Of a DNA stretch of 64,000 nt, positions 55,183-63,011 are shown one piece after another (within the stretch, counting starts at the first letter, position 1; the number at the start of each line of letters is the position of its first letter). The stretch is taken from contig NZ_FNRA01000005.1 of the NCBI RefSeq assembly GCF_900107535.1, forward strand, positions 248,001-312,000. Direction: 5' to 3'. Under the pieces are notes generated by a model that did not search any database, was not told the DNA's origin, and saw only the letters and a program-made list of their open reading frames with translations. Source of the DNA: Pedobacter hartonius (GTDB taxonomy: Bacteria > Bacteroidota > Bacteroidia > Sphingobacteriales > Sphingobacteriaceae). A program made the position numbers and the translations under genes.

Positions 55183-56763
55183 TTGACGAAAAAACTTATT
55201 ATCGGCACCAGGGGAAGTGACCTGGCATTATGGCAGGCGAATTTCACAAAAGACAAACTAGCTGAAATCGGCGTTGAATCTGAACTGAAGATCATTAAAA
55301 CACAAGGCGATAAAATTTTCCTGAGGCTGGATAAGCTTGAAGGAAAAGGCTTTTTTACCAAAGAGCTGGAGGAAGGGCTGCTGGACGGGACAATTGATAT
55401 TGCTGTCCACTCACACAAAGATCTGCCTACTGTCCATCCTGCCGGCTTAACCATTGCCGCTGTGTCTGAACGTGAAGATCCTTCTGAACTGTTACTGATC
55501 TTAAAGGACTGTGTCGATGTTACCCAAAAGCTTTCTCTGAAGACAGGTGCCCAGGTGGGTACTTCATCCAACAGGCGTAAAGCGCAGTTGCTGGCTATGC
55601 GCAGGGACTTGAATATTGAAGATCTCCGCGGGAATATCAATACGCGTATCCAGAAACTAAGAGATGAGAACTACGATGCGATTATGATCGCAAAAGCCGG
55701 AGTAGCCCGCTTAAATCTGGATCTCAGTGAATTTCATGTGGAGGTGATCGACCCTACCGAACTGGTACCCGCACCCGCACAGGGCGTTCTGGCTATTCAG
55801 ATCCGGGAAAACGACCAGGAGCTGTTCGAATTGCTGCAGCAGATCAATGATGCTGATGTAGCGGCCTCTATCGCTGTGGAACGCAAAGTGCTTAATCTTT
55901 TTGAAGGCGGCTGTCATATGCCTTTAGGCTGTTATTGCAGAAAGGAAGACGGGCAGTTTGAAATCTGGACTTCCAAAGCTGCATCGGGAGATGATTTTCC
56001 GGACCGCATATTTTTGAGAGTAGACAGCCTCGAAGGAATAGCAGAAAAGATCGTTGCCAAATTTGATGCAGGCAGGAAATTGCCTTCCAAGGTTTTTATT
56101 TCCCGCGAGATCGGAGAGCATAGCTATTTCAGAAGGGCCCTTGAAAAAAATAATATTGAAATTGAAGGCAGATCGCTGATCCGTACTTTTCCGATTGTAA
56201 ATGTCCTGGATCCGTTTTACCTTAAACATATCGACTGGATATTCTTCAGCAGCCGTAACGGAGTAGAGTATTTCTTTAACCTGAAACCTGCATTACCAAA
56301 ACATGTAAAATTTGGTGTTGTAGGCAGAGGATCTGAAGATGCCCTGCGTAAGTTTGGCCACCTGGCTGATTTCGTTGGCGAAACAGGTGATATTACTGAA
56401 GTAGCAGAACAGTTTGCACCGCTGGTGAAGGGCGCTGCTGTTCTTTTTCCACGCGCACAGGACTCATTGCTGACAATCCAGAAATCATTAACCGCAGATA
56501 CTAAAGTTGTGGATCTGCCCATCTATGAAACCGTAGTTGAAGAAGATATTGATCAGACGCATGCTGATATCCTGATCTTTACCAGTCCTTCTAATGTGGA
56601 GGCTTATTTTGCAGATAACCTGCTGGAGCCGGGACAAAAGGTAATTGCGATCGGGAATTCTACAGGAAAGAAATTTGATGAAATGGGTGTTCAGTACACG
56701 CTTCCATATTCTCCTGATGAAATTGGTCTTGCTGAAGCTGTATTTGGAATTGATATTAAATAA
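55183..56763 (+). CDS. hemC: Fused porphobilinogen deaminase / uroporphyrinogen-III synthase (HemC-HemD)
   Basis: The 526-residue protein carries two consecutive heme enzymes. Residues 1-~300 are hydroxymethylbilane synthase: GTRGSDLALWQ at the start, HSHKDLP, and the dipyrromethane-cofactor Cys244 in EGGCHMPLG. Residues ~302-526 are uroporphyrinogen-III synthase, starting KVFISREIGE and including FFSSRNGVEYF, VGRGSEDAL and FTSPSNVEAYF. No stop or frameshift separates them, so hydroxymethylbilane could pass directly between domains. The start is TTG 55183, keeping the whole first strand. It is followed by hemB after 15 bp. Confidence 0.93.
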   Translation: MTKKLIIGTRGSDLALWQANFTKDKLAEIGVESELKIIKTQGDKIFLRLDKLEGKGFFTKELEEGLLDGTIDIAVHSHKDLPTVHPAGLTIAAVSEREDPSELLLILKDCVDVTQKLSLKTGAQVGTSSNRRKAQLLAMRRDLNIEDLRGNINTRIQKLRDENYDAIMIAKAGVARLNLDLSEFHVEVIDPTELVPAPAQGVLAIQIRENDQELFELLQQINDADVAASIAVERKVLNLFEGGCHMPLGCYCRKEDGQFEIWTSKAASGDDFPDRIFLRVDSLEGIAEKIVAKFDAGRKLPSKVFISREIGEHSYFRRALEKNNIEIEGRSLIRTFPIVNVLDPFYLKHIDWIFFSSRNGVEYFFNLKPALPKHVKFGVVGRGSEDALRKFGHLADFVGETGDITEVAEQFAPLVKGAAVLFPRAQDSLLTIQKSLTADTKVVDLPIYETVVEEDIDQTHADILIFTSPSNVEAYFADNLLEPGQKVIAIGNSTGKKFDEMGVQYTLPYSPDEIGLAEAVFGIDIK

Positions 56764-56778
56764 TAAGAGAGGTTGATT

Positions 56779-57747
56779 ATGTTACACCGTCCGCGTAGAT
56801 TAAGAAAAAACCCGATAGTCAGAGAAATGATGGCTGAAACAAAGCTGTCAAAAGACATGTTTGTGTACCCGTACTTTGTAGTCCCCGGAAATGGGGTCAG
56901 GCATGCGATTGATTCCATGCCCGGCGTAAACCATTTTTCGCAGGATACCCTGATCAGGGATGTGGAGAAAGGTATGGAACTGGGTGTAAACAAGATCATG
57001 CTGTTCGGTGTGGGTGATGAAAAAAGTGAAGATGCACGCAGTGCGTACCACGACCATTCCCTGGTGCCGTCAGCTGTCCGTGAGCTGAAAAAACAATTTG
57101 GCGATGATCTGTACGTCGTTACCGATGTATGTGTATGCTCTTATACCACGCACGGCCATTGCGGTATCATGAAAAATGATTATGTGCAGAACGATGAAAC
57201 CGTTGAACTGATTGCTAAAATGGGACTGGTGCATGCACAGGCAGGGGCAGATATGCTGGCTCCTTCGGATATGATGGACGGACGTATTGCTGCGATCAGG
57301 GAATTGCTCGATGCGCATACATATGTAAACACCGCAATTATGTCGCACGCCACGAAATTTGCTTCGGCTTATTACGGGCCTTTCCGTGAGGCGGCCGACT
57401 GTGCGCCGGGCAAAGGTGACAGAAAAGCCTACCAGATGGACTTTAGAAATCCTGATGAAGCACTCAGGGAGGCTTTGCTGGACGAGAACCAGGGTGCAGA
57501 TGTGCTGATGGTGAAACCGGCACTGGCTTATCTCGATATTATGCATAACCTGAAACAACAGGCTAACCTGCCTATCGCCTGTTACAATGTATCGGGAGAA
57601 TATGCAATGGTGAAAGCCGCGGCAGAAAGAGGCTGGATTGATGAGCAGAAAGTAGTAATGGAAACAATGTATGCTTTTGCACGTGCAGGAGCAAGTATTA
57701 TCACAACCTATCATATCAGGGATATGGTAGAAAAGAACTGGATATAA
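56779..57747 (+). CDS. hemB: Porphobilinogen synthase (delta-aminolevulinic acid dehydratase)
   Basis: The 322-residue enzyme condenses two 5-aminolevulinate molecules to porphobilinogen. The zinc-type cysteine site is present (Cys118, Cys120 and Cys128 in TDVCVCSYTTHGHCG), and the two Schiff-base lysines are Lys193 (MSHATKFASAYYGPF) and Lys246 (MVKPALAYLD). ATG 56779 with AGAGAGG upstream is preferred over TTG 56773. HemL begins 1 bp after its stop, so the pair is tightly coupled. Confidence 0.95.
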   Translation: MLHRPRRLRKNPIVREMMAETKLSKDMFVYPYFVVPGNGVRHAIDSMPGVNHFSQDTLIRDVEKGMELGVNKIMLFGVGDEKSEDARSAYHDHSLVPSAVRELKKQFGDDLYVVTDVCVCSYTTHGHCGIMKNDYVQNDETVELIAKMGLVHAQAGADMLAPSDMMDGRIAAIRELLDAHTYVNTAIMSHATKFASAYYGPFREAADCAPGKGDRKAYQMDFRNPDEALREALLDENQGADVLMVKPALAYLDIMHNLKQQANLPIACYNVSGEYAMVKAAAERGWIDEQKVVMETMYAFARAGASIITTYHIRDMVEKNWI

Positions 57748-57748
57748 T

Positions 57749-59122
57749 ATGTTAGAGTCGTTAAAAAAAATGTTTGCTGGTAATGAGGGAGATCTGCCGG
57801 TTAATCCCGGAAGCAAGCCGGATATTTCAAGAGAGAAGTCGGCAGAGCTTTATGAGAAGGCAAAAACATATTTTCCTGGTGGGGTAAACTCACCTGTAAG
57901 AGCTTTTAAATCAGTTTATGGTACACCTTTGTTTATTCAAAAAGGTGACGGTTGTTTCGTGTGGGATGCCGATGGCAATCAGTTTATCGATTTTTGTGGT
58001 AGCTGGGGCCCGCTGATCCTGGGGCATAATCCTCAGAAGGTCAGAGAGAAAGTAACTGAAGTCATGCAGAACGGAATGAGTTTCGGGGCACCTACAGCAC
58101 TTGAAAATGAACTTGCCGAGCTCATTATAAAAAATAATAAACATGTAGAGAAGATCCGTTTTACCAGTTCCGGTACCGAAGCGGTAATGTCTGCTATACG
58201 GTTGGCAAGGGGATATACAAGCCGTGACAAGATTCTGAAATTTGAAGGCTGTTACCATGGCCATAGTGATTCACTACTGGTGAAAGCCGGTTCGGGCCTG
58301 GTTACCTTTGGTGAAACCTCTTCGCTTGGCGTACCAAAGTCATTCGCTGAGGAAACCATTGTTGTTCCTTTGAACGACCGGGAAGCTTTAACGCAGGCAT
58401 TCGGACAATTTAAGGATCAGATTGCTGCGGTGATCATTGAAGGTGTTCCTGCGAATAACGGATTACTGATCCAGGATGCCGAATATATCGAATTCCTGCA
58501 GCAGATTTGTAAAGACAATGGCAGCCTGCTGATCTTTGATGAGGTAATTACCGGCTTCAGGCTGGGATTTGAAGGGGCTGCCGGCCACTACGGTGCTAAA
58601 CCTGATATCGTTACTTATGGAAAGATCCTTGGGGGTGGTTTACCCGTAGGTATGTACGGAGCGTCAGCCGAGATCATGGGACATATTTCTCCTGACGGAG
58701 GAGTTTACCAGGCAGGCACGTTATCTGGTAATCCAGTGGCTATGGCAGCAGGTATTGCCCAGTTAACAGAATTGCTCCGTTCAGGTTTTTACAAGGAGCT
58801 GAACAACAAGGCCGCTGAGTTTGTAGATGGCATCCAGCGTTTCGCTACGGCCAGGAATTATAAGTTTAAGGTGTTTAACATCGGGTCTATCTTCTGGTTT
58901 GCCTTTACGGATAGAGATAAGATCCAGTGTGCTGATGATATTGACCCGGCAAGTATGGAGAAATTTAAGGTCATGCACCGCGAGTTACTGAACCGGGGGA
59001 TCTATTTAGGCCCTTCGGGTTATGAGGTGGGTTTTGTATCTGCCGCGCATAGCAAAATTGAGCTGGAGAAGGCTAAAAGGGCGATCCTGGAAGCGCTGGA
59101 TATTGTTTTTAGGAATAAGTAA
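57749..59122 (+). CDS. hemL: Glutamate-1-semialdehyde 2,1-aminomutase
   Basis: The 457-residue PLP enzyme converts glutamate-1-semialdehyde to 5-aminolevulinate. PLP-binding Lys292 is in TYGKILGGGLPVG, with the family's PGGVNSPVRAF near residue 43, SSGTEAVMSAIRLAR and IFDEVITGFR. It starts 1 bp after hemB. About 25 residues at the N-terminus (MLESLKKMFAGNEGDL...) precede the usual family start and look like a poorly conserved extension. The histidine kinase gene follows after 34 bp. Confidence 0.95.
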   Translation: MLESLKKMFAGNEGDLPVNPGSKPDISREKSAELYEKAKTYFPGGVNSPVRAFKSVYGTPLFIQKGDGCFVWDADGNQFIDFCGSWGPLILGHNPQKVREKVTEVMQNGMSFGAPTALENELAELIIKNNKHVEKIRFTSSGTEAVMSAIRLARGYTSRDKILKFEGCYHGHSDSLLVKAGSGLVTFGETSSLGVPKSFAEETIVVPLNDREALTQAFGQFKDQIAAVIIEGVPANNGLLIQDAEYIEFLQQICKDNGSLLIFDEVITGFRLGFEGAAGHYGAKPDIVTYGKILGGGLPVGMYGASAEIMGHISPDGGVYQAGTLSGNPVAMAAGIAQLTELLRSGFYKELNNKAAEFVDGIQRFATARNYKFKVFNIGSIFWFAFTDRDKIQCADDIDPASMEKFKVMHRELLNRGIYLGPSGYEVGFVSAAHSKIELEKAKRAILEALDIVFRNK

Positions 59123-59156
59123 ATTAATACTATATTTAAACAGTTTAATCAAGGCT

Positions 59157-60023
59157 TTGAAGAAATCAATCATCATATTTTATTTCATGTTGCTGTATTC
59201 GCTGGTACAGCTGATCTCCTGGGGAACACTCGTTGTTAAGCTCCAGCCTTCCAGAATGGCTATGGTCATGGGGGAGGGATCTGTGTTTTTATTTCTGCTT
59301 TGTGTGGGGGCATTTTTCCTGCACCAGTCGATCAAAAAAGAAGATAAATTACGTGAACAACAACAAAACTTCCTTTTATCTGTTACCCATGAGCTAAAGT
59401 CACCTCTGGCAGCCATTAAATTGTCATTGCAGACGATCGTGAAGCGGGATCTGGATAAAGCGCGCCAGACCTCATTGTTGAGTAACTCGCTGAAAGATAT
59501 TGAACGTTTGGATGACCTGGTGGAGAATATGCTGCTGGCGACGAAGATTGAAAACCGTTCTTATTCTTTTCCACAGGAAGAGTTTGACTTTTCTGAAATG
59601 GTTTCCAAGATCACTGACAGGCTGCAGATCCATTCCTGCGGATGTGAGCAGATCATTAATCCAACGATCCAGCCAAAGGTGAAGATCACCGGAGATCCTT
59701 TTACGCTTTCATCTGTGGTGACCAACCTGGTTGAAAATGCAGTTAAATATTCAGGCCCCTGTGCTGAAGTCAGTGTAGAACTTGAAATGCAGAACGGACA
59801 TCCCTTTTTAAGGGTATCTGATACAGGCCCCGGTATTCCGGATGCGGAAAAAATGCTCATATTTGATAAGTTTTACCGTGTGGGTGAAGAAAATACGCGA
59901 AAGGCGAAGGGAACGGGATTAGGCCTGTTCATTGTGAAAGAAGTGCTGCAAAGACACGATGCAGATATCAGTGTTAAAGACAATGTACCTCAGGGTACGA
60001 TTTTTGAAATCACATTTAGTTGA
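59157..60023 (+). CDS. Sensor histidine kinase inside the heme cluster
   Basis: The 288-residue kinase has two membrane helices (residues ~5-27 and ~43-59) bracketing a very short outside loop of about 15 residues, with no PAS or other sensor domain. Next come the H box with phospho-accepting His78 (SVTHELKSPLAAIKLS), the N box (NLVENAVKYS), G1 (VSDTGPGIPD), F (FDKFYRV) and G2 (GTGLGLFIVKEV). The start is taken as TTG 59157, giving both helices; an ATG at 59187 would cut into the first. Its response regulator begins 5 bp after the stop. The location suggests it senses heme state or membrane condition. Confidence 0.9.
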   Translation: MKKSIIIFYFMLLYSLVQLISWGTLVVKLQPSRMAMVMGEGSVFLFLLCVGAFFLHQSIKKEDKLREQQQNFLLSVTHELKSPLAAIKLSLQTIVKRDLDKARQTSLLSNSLKDIERLDDLVENMLLATKIENRSYSFPQEEFDFSEMVSKITDRLQIHSCGCEQIINPTIQPKVKITGDPFTLSSVVTNLVENAVKYSGPCAEVSVELEMQNGHPFLRVSDTGPGIPDAEKMLIFDKFYRVGEENTRKAKGTGLGLFIVKEVLQRHDADISVKDNVPQGTIFEITFS

Positions 60024-60028
60024 CCATT

Positions 60029-60736
60029 ATGCAACAGAAATTAAGAATATTGTTGGTCGAAGATGAAGACCATTTATTAGATGCAATAAAATTAAATCTT
60101 GAACTGGAGGGATATAAGGTCCATGCGGTAAAAGACGGTAAAACAGCTTTGAAAATTTTTAAGGAAGAACGTTTTAACCTGATCATCCTGGATGTAATGC
60201 TTCCCGAAATGGACGGCTTCCAGGTTTGTGAAACTATACGTTTGGAAAATACAGAAGTCCCTATCTTATTTCTGACTGCCAAGAATACGAGTGAAGACCG
60301 CGTAATGGGTCTTAAAAAAGGTGCAGATGATTACCTGGTTAAGCCGTTTAACCTCGAAGAACTGATCCTGAGGGTTGGTATCCTGGTGAAACGCAGCATG
60401 AAATCTGACGACCTGAAAGAACTGAATTCTTATAAGATCGGCGAAAAAACTATCTATTTCAACTCTTTTGAACTGAAACAGGATGATGGCGTTATTGTTC
60501 CCCTGACCAAAAAGGAAACGATGTTGCTGAAACTGCTGATCGAGAGAAAGAATGAAGCTGTTTCAAGGGAGCAGATCCTGGAAACTGTATGGAATTATGA
60601 CGTTTATCCTTCTACACGTACGATTGATAACTTTATCCTTACGTTCCGTAAATACTTTGAGCCAGATCAGAAAAATCCGGTATATTTTCACTCTATCAGG
60701 GGTGTAGGTTATAAATTCACGGATATTCATAACTAA
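60029..60736 (+). CDS. OmpR/PhoB-family response regulator
   Basis: The 235-residue protein has a receiver domain with phospho-acceptor Asp55 (LIILDVMLPEMDGF), an acidic pocket in VEDEDH, Thr in FLTAKN and Lys in DYLVKPF, and a winged-helix DNA-binding domain (LTKKETMLLKLLIE, SREQILETVWNYD, RTIDNFILTFRKYF, IRGVGYKF). It pairs with the upstream kinase. ATG 60029 follows the kinase stop by 5 bp, and its stop overlaps the ATG of the TPR gene (TAATG). Confidence 0.93.
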   Translation: MQQKLRILLVEDEDHLLDAIKLNLELEGYKVHAVKDGKTALKIFKEERFNLIILDVMLPEMDGFQVCETIRLENTEVPILFLTAKNTSEDRVMGLKKGADDYLVKPFNLEELILRVGILVKRSMKSDDLKELNSYKIGEKTIYFNSFELKQDDGVIVPLTKKETMLLKLLIERKNEAVSREQILETVWNYDVYPSTRTIDNFILTFRKYFEPDQKNPVYFHSIRGVGYKFTDIHN

Positions 60737-61254
60737 TGTTTAGTGCAAACGGCAGGTATGCCCTGATGGCAATTTTTGCTGTCGCAGCGGGAGTATGCCT
60801 TTTTTATGATGAGCATCAGATGGCAGCTGTTGCCGGGCTGATGTTTGCCTTTGTTCTCTGGAGCCACTTTAAAAGCAGCTCTATCCTGATGGCCTCCAAA
60901 TATTTTAAAAACGGCAATTACGAAAGGGCCTATAAATTATTAAAGGAGGTGCCGAACCCGGACAGGCTGGCAAGGAACAGGCGTGGGTACTATGAGTTTA
61001 TGATGGGCAATATCTCGCTTAAAAACGGAGATTACCAGGCCGCTGAATATCACTTTCAGATTTCCAGCCGTTTCCCACTGGGAACGAAGAATGATAAATC
61101 ATTTGTTTTGATCCACCTTGCCAATCTTGCACTGCGCAAGAAGGACAGCGCAAGGGCATTGGCCTATGCAGAAAAGGCAAAGGAACTTGCCGGTACGGAA
61201 CGTACAAATGAAATTATCAGTAAAATAATAAAAGAGGCGAATAGCCTGGCATAA
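60736..61254 (+). CDS. TPR-like membrane protein linked to the two-component system
   Basis: The 172-residue protein has two N-terminal membrane helices (residues ~8-45) and then two or three degenerate tetratricopeptide-like helical repeats (ILMASKYFKNGNYERAYKLL, GYYEFMMGNISLKNGDYQAA, VLIHLANLALRKKDSARALA). Such domains bind proteins, so this could be a scaffold for the kinase or for heme enzymes at the membrane; that is inference. Its ATG shares bases with the regulator's stop, implying translational coupling, and hemE follows 36 bp later. Confidence 0.75.
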   Translation: MFSANGRYALMAIFAVAAGVCLFYDEHQMAAVAGLMFAFVLWSHFKSSSILMASKYFKNGNYERAYKLLKEVPNPDRLARNRRGYYEFMMGNISLKNGDYQAAEYHFQISSRFPLGTKNDKSFVLIHLANLALRKKDSARALAYAEKAKELAGTERTNEIISKIIKEANSLA

Positions 61255-61290
61255 AAAACACACACAACACTTACCAACAAATTGAAACAG

Positions 61291-62313
61291 ATGAACACTT
61301 TATTTTTAGATGCAGCATGGTCAAAACAAACAGAACGTCCACCGGTATGGATGATGCGCCAGGCTGGTCGTTTTATGCCTGAGTACTGGGAAATTAAAAA
61401 CAAATATTCTTTCCTGGAAATGTGTAAAACACCTGAAATTGCAGCTGATGTAACGATGTTGCCTGTTGACCTGTTGGGTATTGATGCCGCCATCCTTTTT
61501 TGTGATATCCTGGTTACTGCAGAAGCAATGGGTGGGGACCTGAGTTTTACACAAGGTATAGGGCCGCGTTTTGCAAATCCTGTACGTAACATGAAGGATG
61601 TGGAAAACCTGAACGTTGACTGCCTTGACAAACTGGAATACGTTGCAGATGCGATTAAAGTGATACAGCAACGCTTAAATGGCAGTATTCCGCTGATTGG
61701 CTTTGCGGGCGCCCCTTTTACGGTAATGAGTTACCTTGTAGAGGGAGAATCATCAAAGGATTTTAAAAAGACGAAATTACTGATGCACAATCATCCTGAG
61801 ATCGCACACCAGCTGCTCGCCAAGATCGCGAAAGTTACGGCGGCTTATCTGAACCTTCAGATTGCTGCAGGGGTGAACGCCATCCAGATCTTCGATAGCT
61901 GGGCAATGGCTTTATCCTGGAATGATTACGCGGAATTTTCACATCAGTATATCAAAGAAATTATCGCTAACCTCGACAGGAGAGATATCCCCGTGATCTC
62001 TTTCTGTAAGGGCAGTTCAGTCTTCGCACCGATGATGGCTACTGCACAGCCGGACGTGATCTCGGTGGACTGGAATGCAGACCTGCTGAATATTAAACAA
62101 AGCCTGCCTGCAGGTATAGCTGTTCAGGGAAATCTTGACCCGCATATCCTGTACGCTGATAAACCTGCGATTAAAAAAGCAGTCCTGCAGCTGATTGAAA
62201 GAATGCGCGGCGAAAACGGATTTATCTTTAATCTGGGTCATGGTATTATGCCTGATATTCCTTTTGACAATGTGAAATACGCCATTGAACTGATCAAGGA
62301 GTTCCGGTATTAA
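61291..62313 (+). CDS. hemE: Uroporphyrinogen decarboxylase
   Basis: The 340-residue enzyme decarboxylates uroporphyrinogen III to coproporphyrinogen III. The substrate-binding motif PPVWMMRQAGRFMPEY is at the N-terminus, followed by DLLGIDAAILFCDILV with the catalytic aspartate and GFAGAPFTVMSYLVEG. ATG 61291 is preferred over TTG 61282. It follows the TPR gene and precedes hemJ by 26 bp, completing the cluster's common-trunk enzymes. Confidence 0.95.
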   Translation: MNTLFLDAAWSKQTERPPVWMMRQAGRFMPEYWEIKNKYSFLEMCKTPEIAADVTMLPVDLLGIDAAILFCDILVTAEAMGGDLSFTQGIGPRFANPVRNMKDVENLNVDCLDKLEYVADAIKVIQQRLNGSIPLIGFAGAPFTVMSYLVEGESSKDFKKTKLLMHNHPEIAHQLLAKIAKVTAAYLNLQIAAGVNAIQIFDSWAMALSWNDYAEFSHQYIKEIIANLDRRDIPVISFCKGSSVFAPMMATAQPDVISVDWNADLLNIKQSLPAGIAVQGNLDPHILYADKPAIKKAVLQLIERMRGENGFIFNLGHGIMPDIPFDNVKYAIELIKEFRY

Positions 62314-62339
62314 TTTGCTCATTAAATTTATGTGTTGAT

Positions 62340-62894
62340 ATGGAGCCTTATTATCTTTATATTTTAGCATTACATATCATTTTTGTGGTCTGCTGGATGG
62401 CAGGCCTTTTCTATATCGTCCGTTTGTTTGTCTATCATCAGGAGGCAAATGACCGTACGGAGATTGAACGTGATATTCTTCAGCGGCAATATATCATCAT
62501 GGAGAAACGGTTATGGAATGTCATTACGGTTCCCGCAATGGTACTCACCTTACTTGCAGGAATAGTGATGGTGGCTATCCGTCCCGGATTACTTCATGCC
62601 CCTTGGCTACCTATTAAACTGATATTTGTGGTTTTACTGGTGATCTACCATTTCATTTGTCAGCGCATCATGAAACAAATGAGGAGGGGCATTTTTAAAC
62701 TGAGTTCTACACAATTTCGCTTGTGGAATGAGTTGCCTACGTTATTACTTGTAGCTATTGTATTCACCGTTGTACTTAAGAGCGCAATAGACTGGGTATA
62801 TGGTATCGGAGGATTACTTGTCCTGGGTATCGTGCTCATGATCGCGGTAAAACTTTATAAAAACTACAGGAAGAAAAACGAGCTTAAACCATAG
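62340..62894 (+). CDS. hemJ: HemJ-type protoporphyrinogen IX oxidase
   Basis: The 184-residue protein has four to five membrane helices and matches the HemJ/UPF0093 family: ALHIIFVVCWMAGLFYIVRL with the conserved His12, MEKRLWNVITVPAMVLTLLA, WLPIKLIFVVLLVIYHFICQ with the conserved lysine, and RLWNELPTLLLVAIVFTVVL. HemJ oxidises protoporphyrinogen IX to protoporphyrin IX in bacteria lacking HemG and HemY. Being directly downstream of hemE (26 bp) supports this strongly. A charged tail (NYRKKNELKP) ends the protein. Confidence 0.88.
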   Translation: MEPYYLYILALHIIFVVCWMAGLFYIVRLFVYHQEANDRTEIERDILQRQYIIMEKRLWNVITVPAMVLTLLAGIVMVAIRPGLLHAPWLPIKLIFVVLLVIYHFICQRIMKQMRRGIFKLSSTQFRLWNELPTLLLVAIVFTVVLKSAIDWVYGIGGLLVLGIVLMIAVKLYKNYRKKNELKP

Positions 62895-63011
62895 GCTGAA
62901 GGTAATACCACGCGGTCTGTAAGCACCTTAAATCTTCGTAAGTTTAATTTACAGAAAGTAATAAAATAAATTTATGCAGGTCTCCTAACAATTAAAGAAC
63001 AATATTTGCGA

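Noticed and set aside
57070..57816. A 248-codon minus-strand frame across hemB and the start of hemL
   Set aside because: Antisense shadow of a highly conserved gene, Cys/His-rich and without family features.
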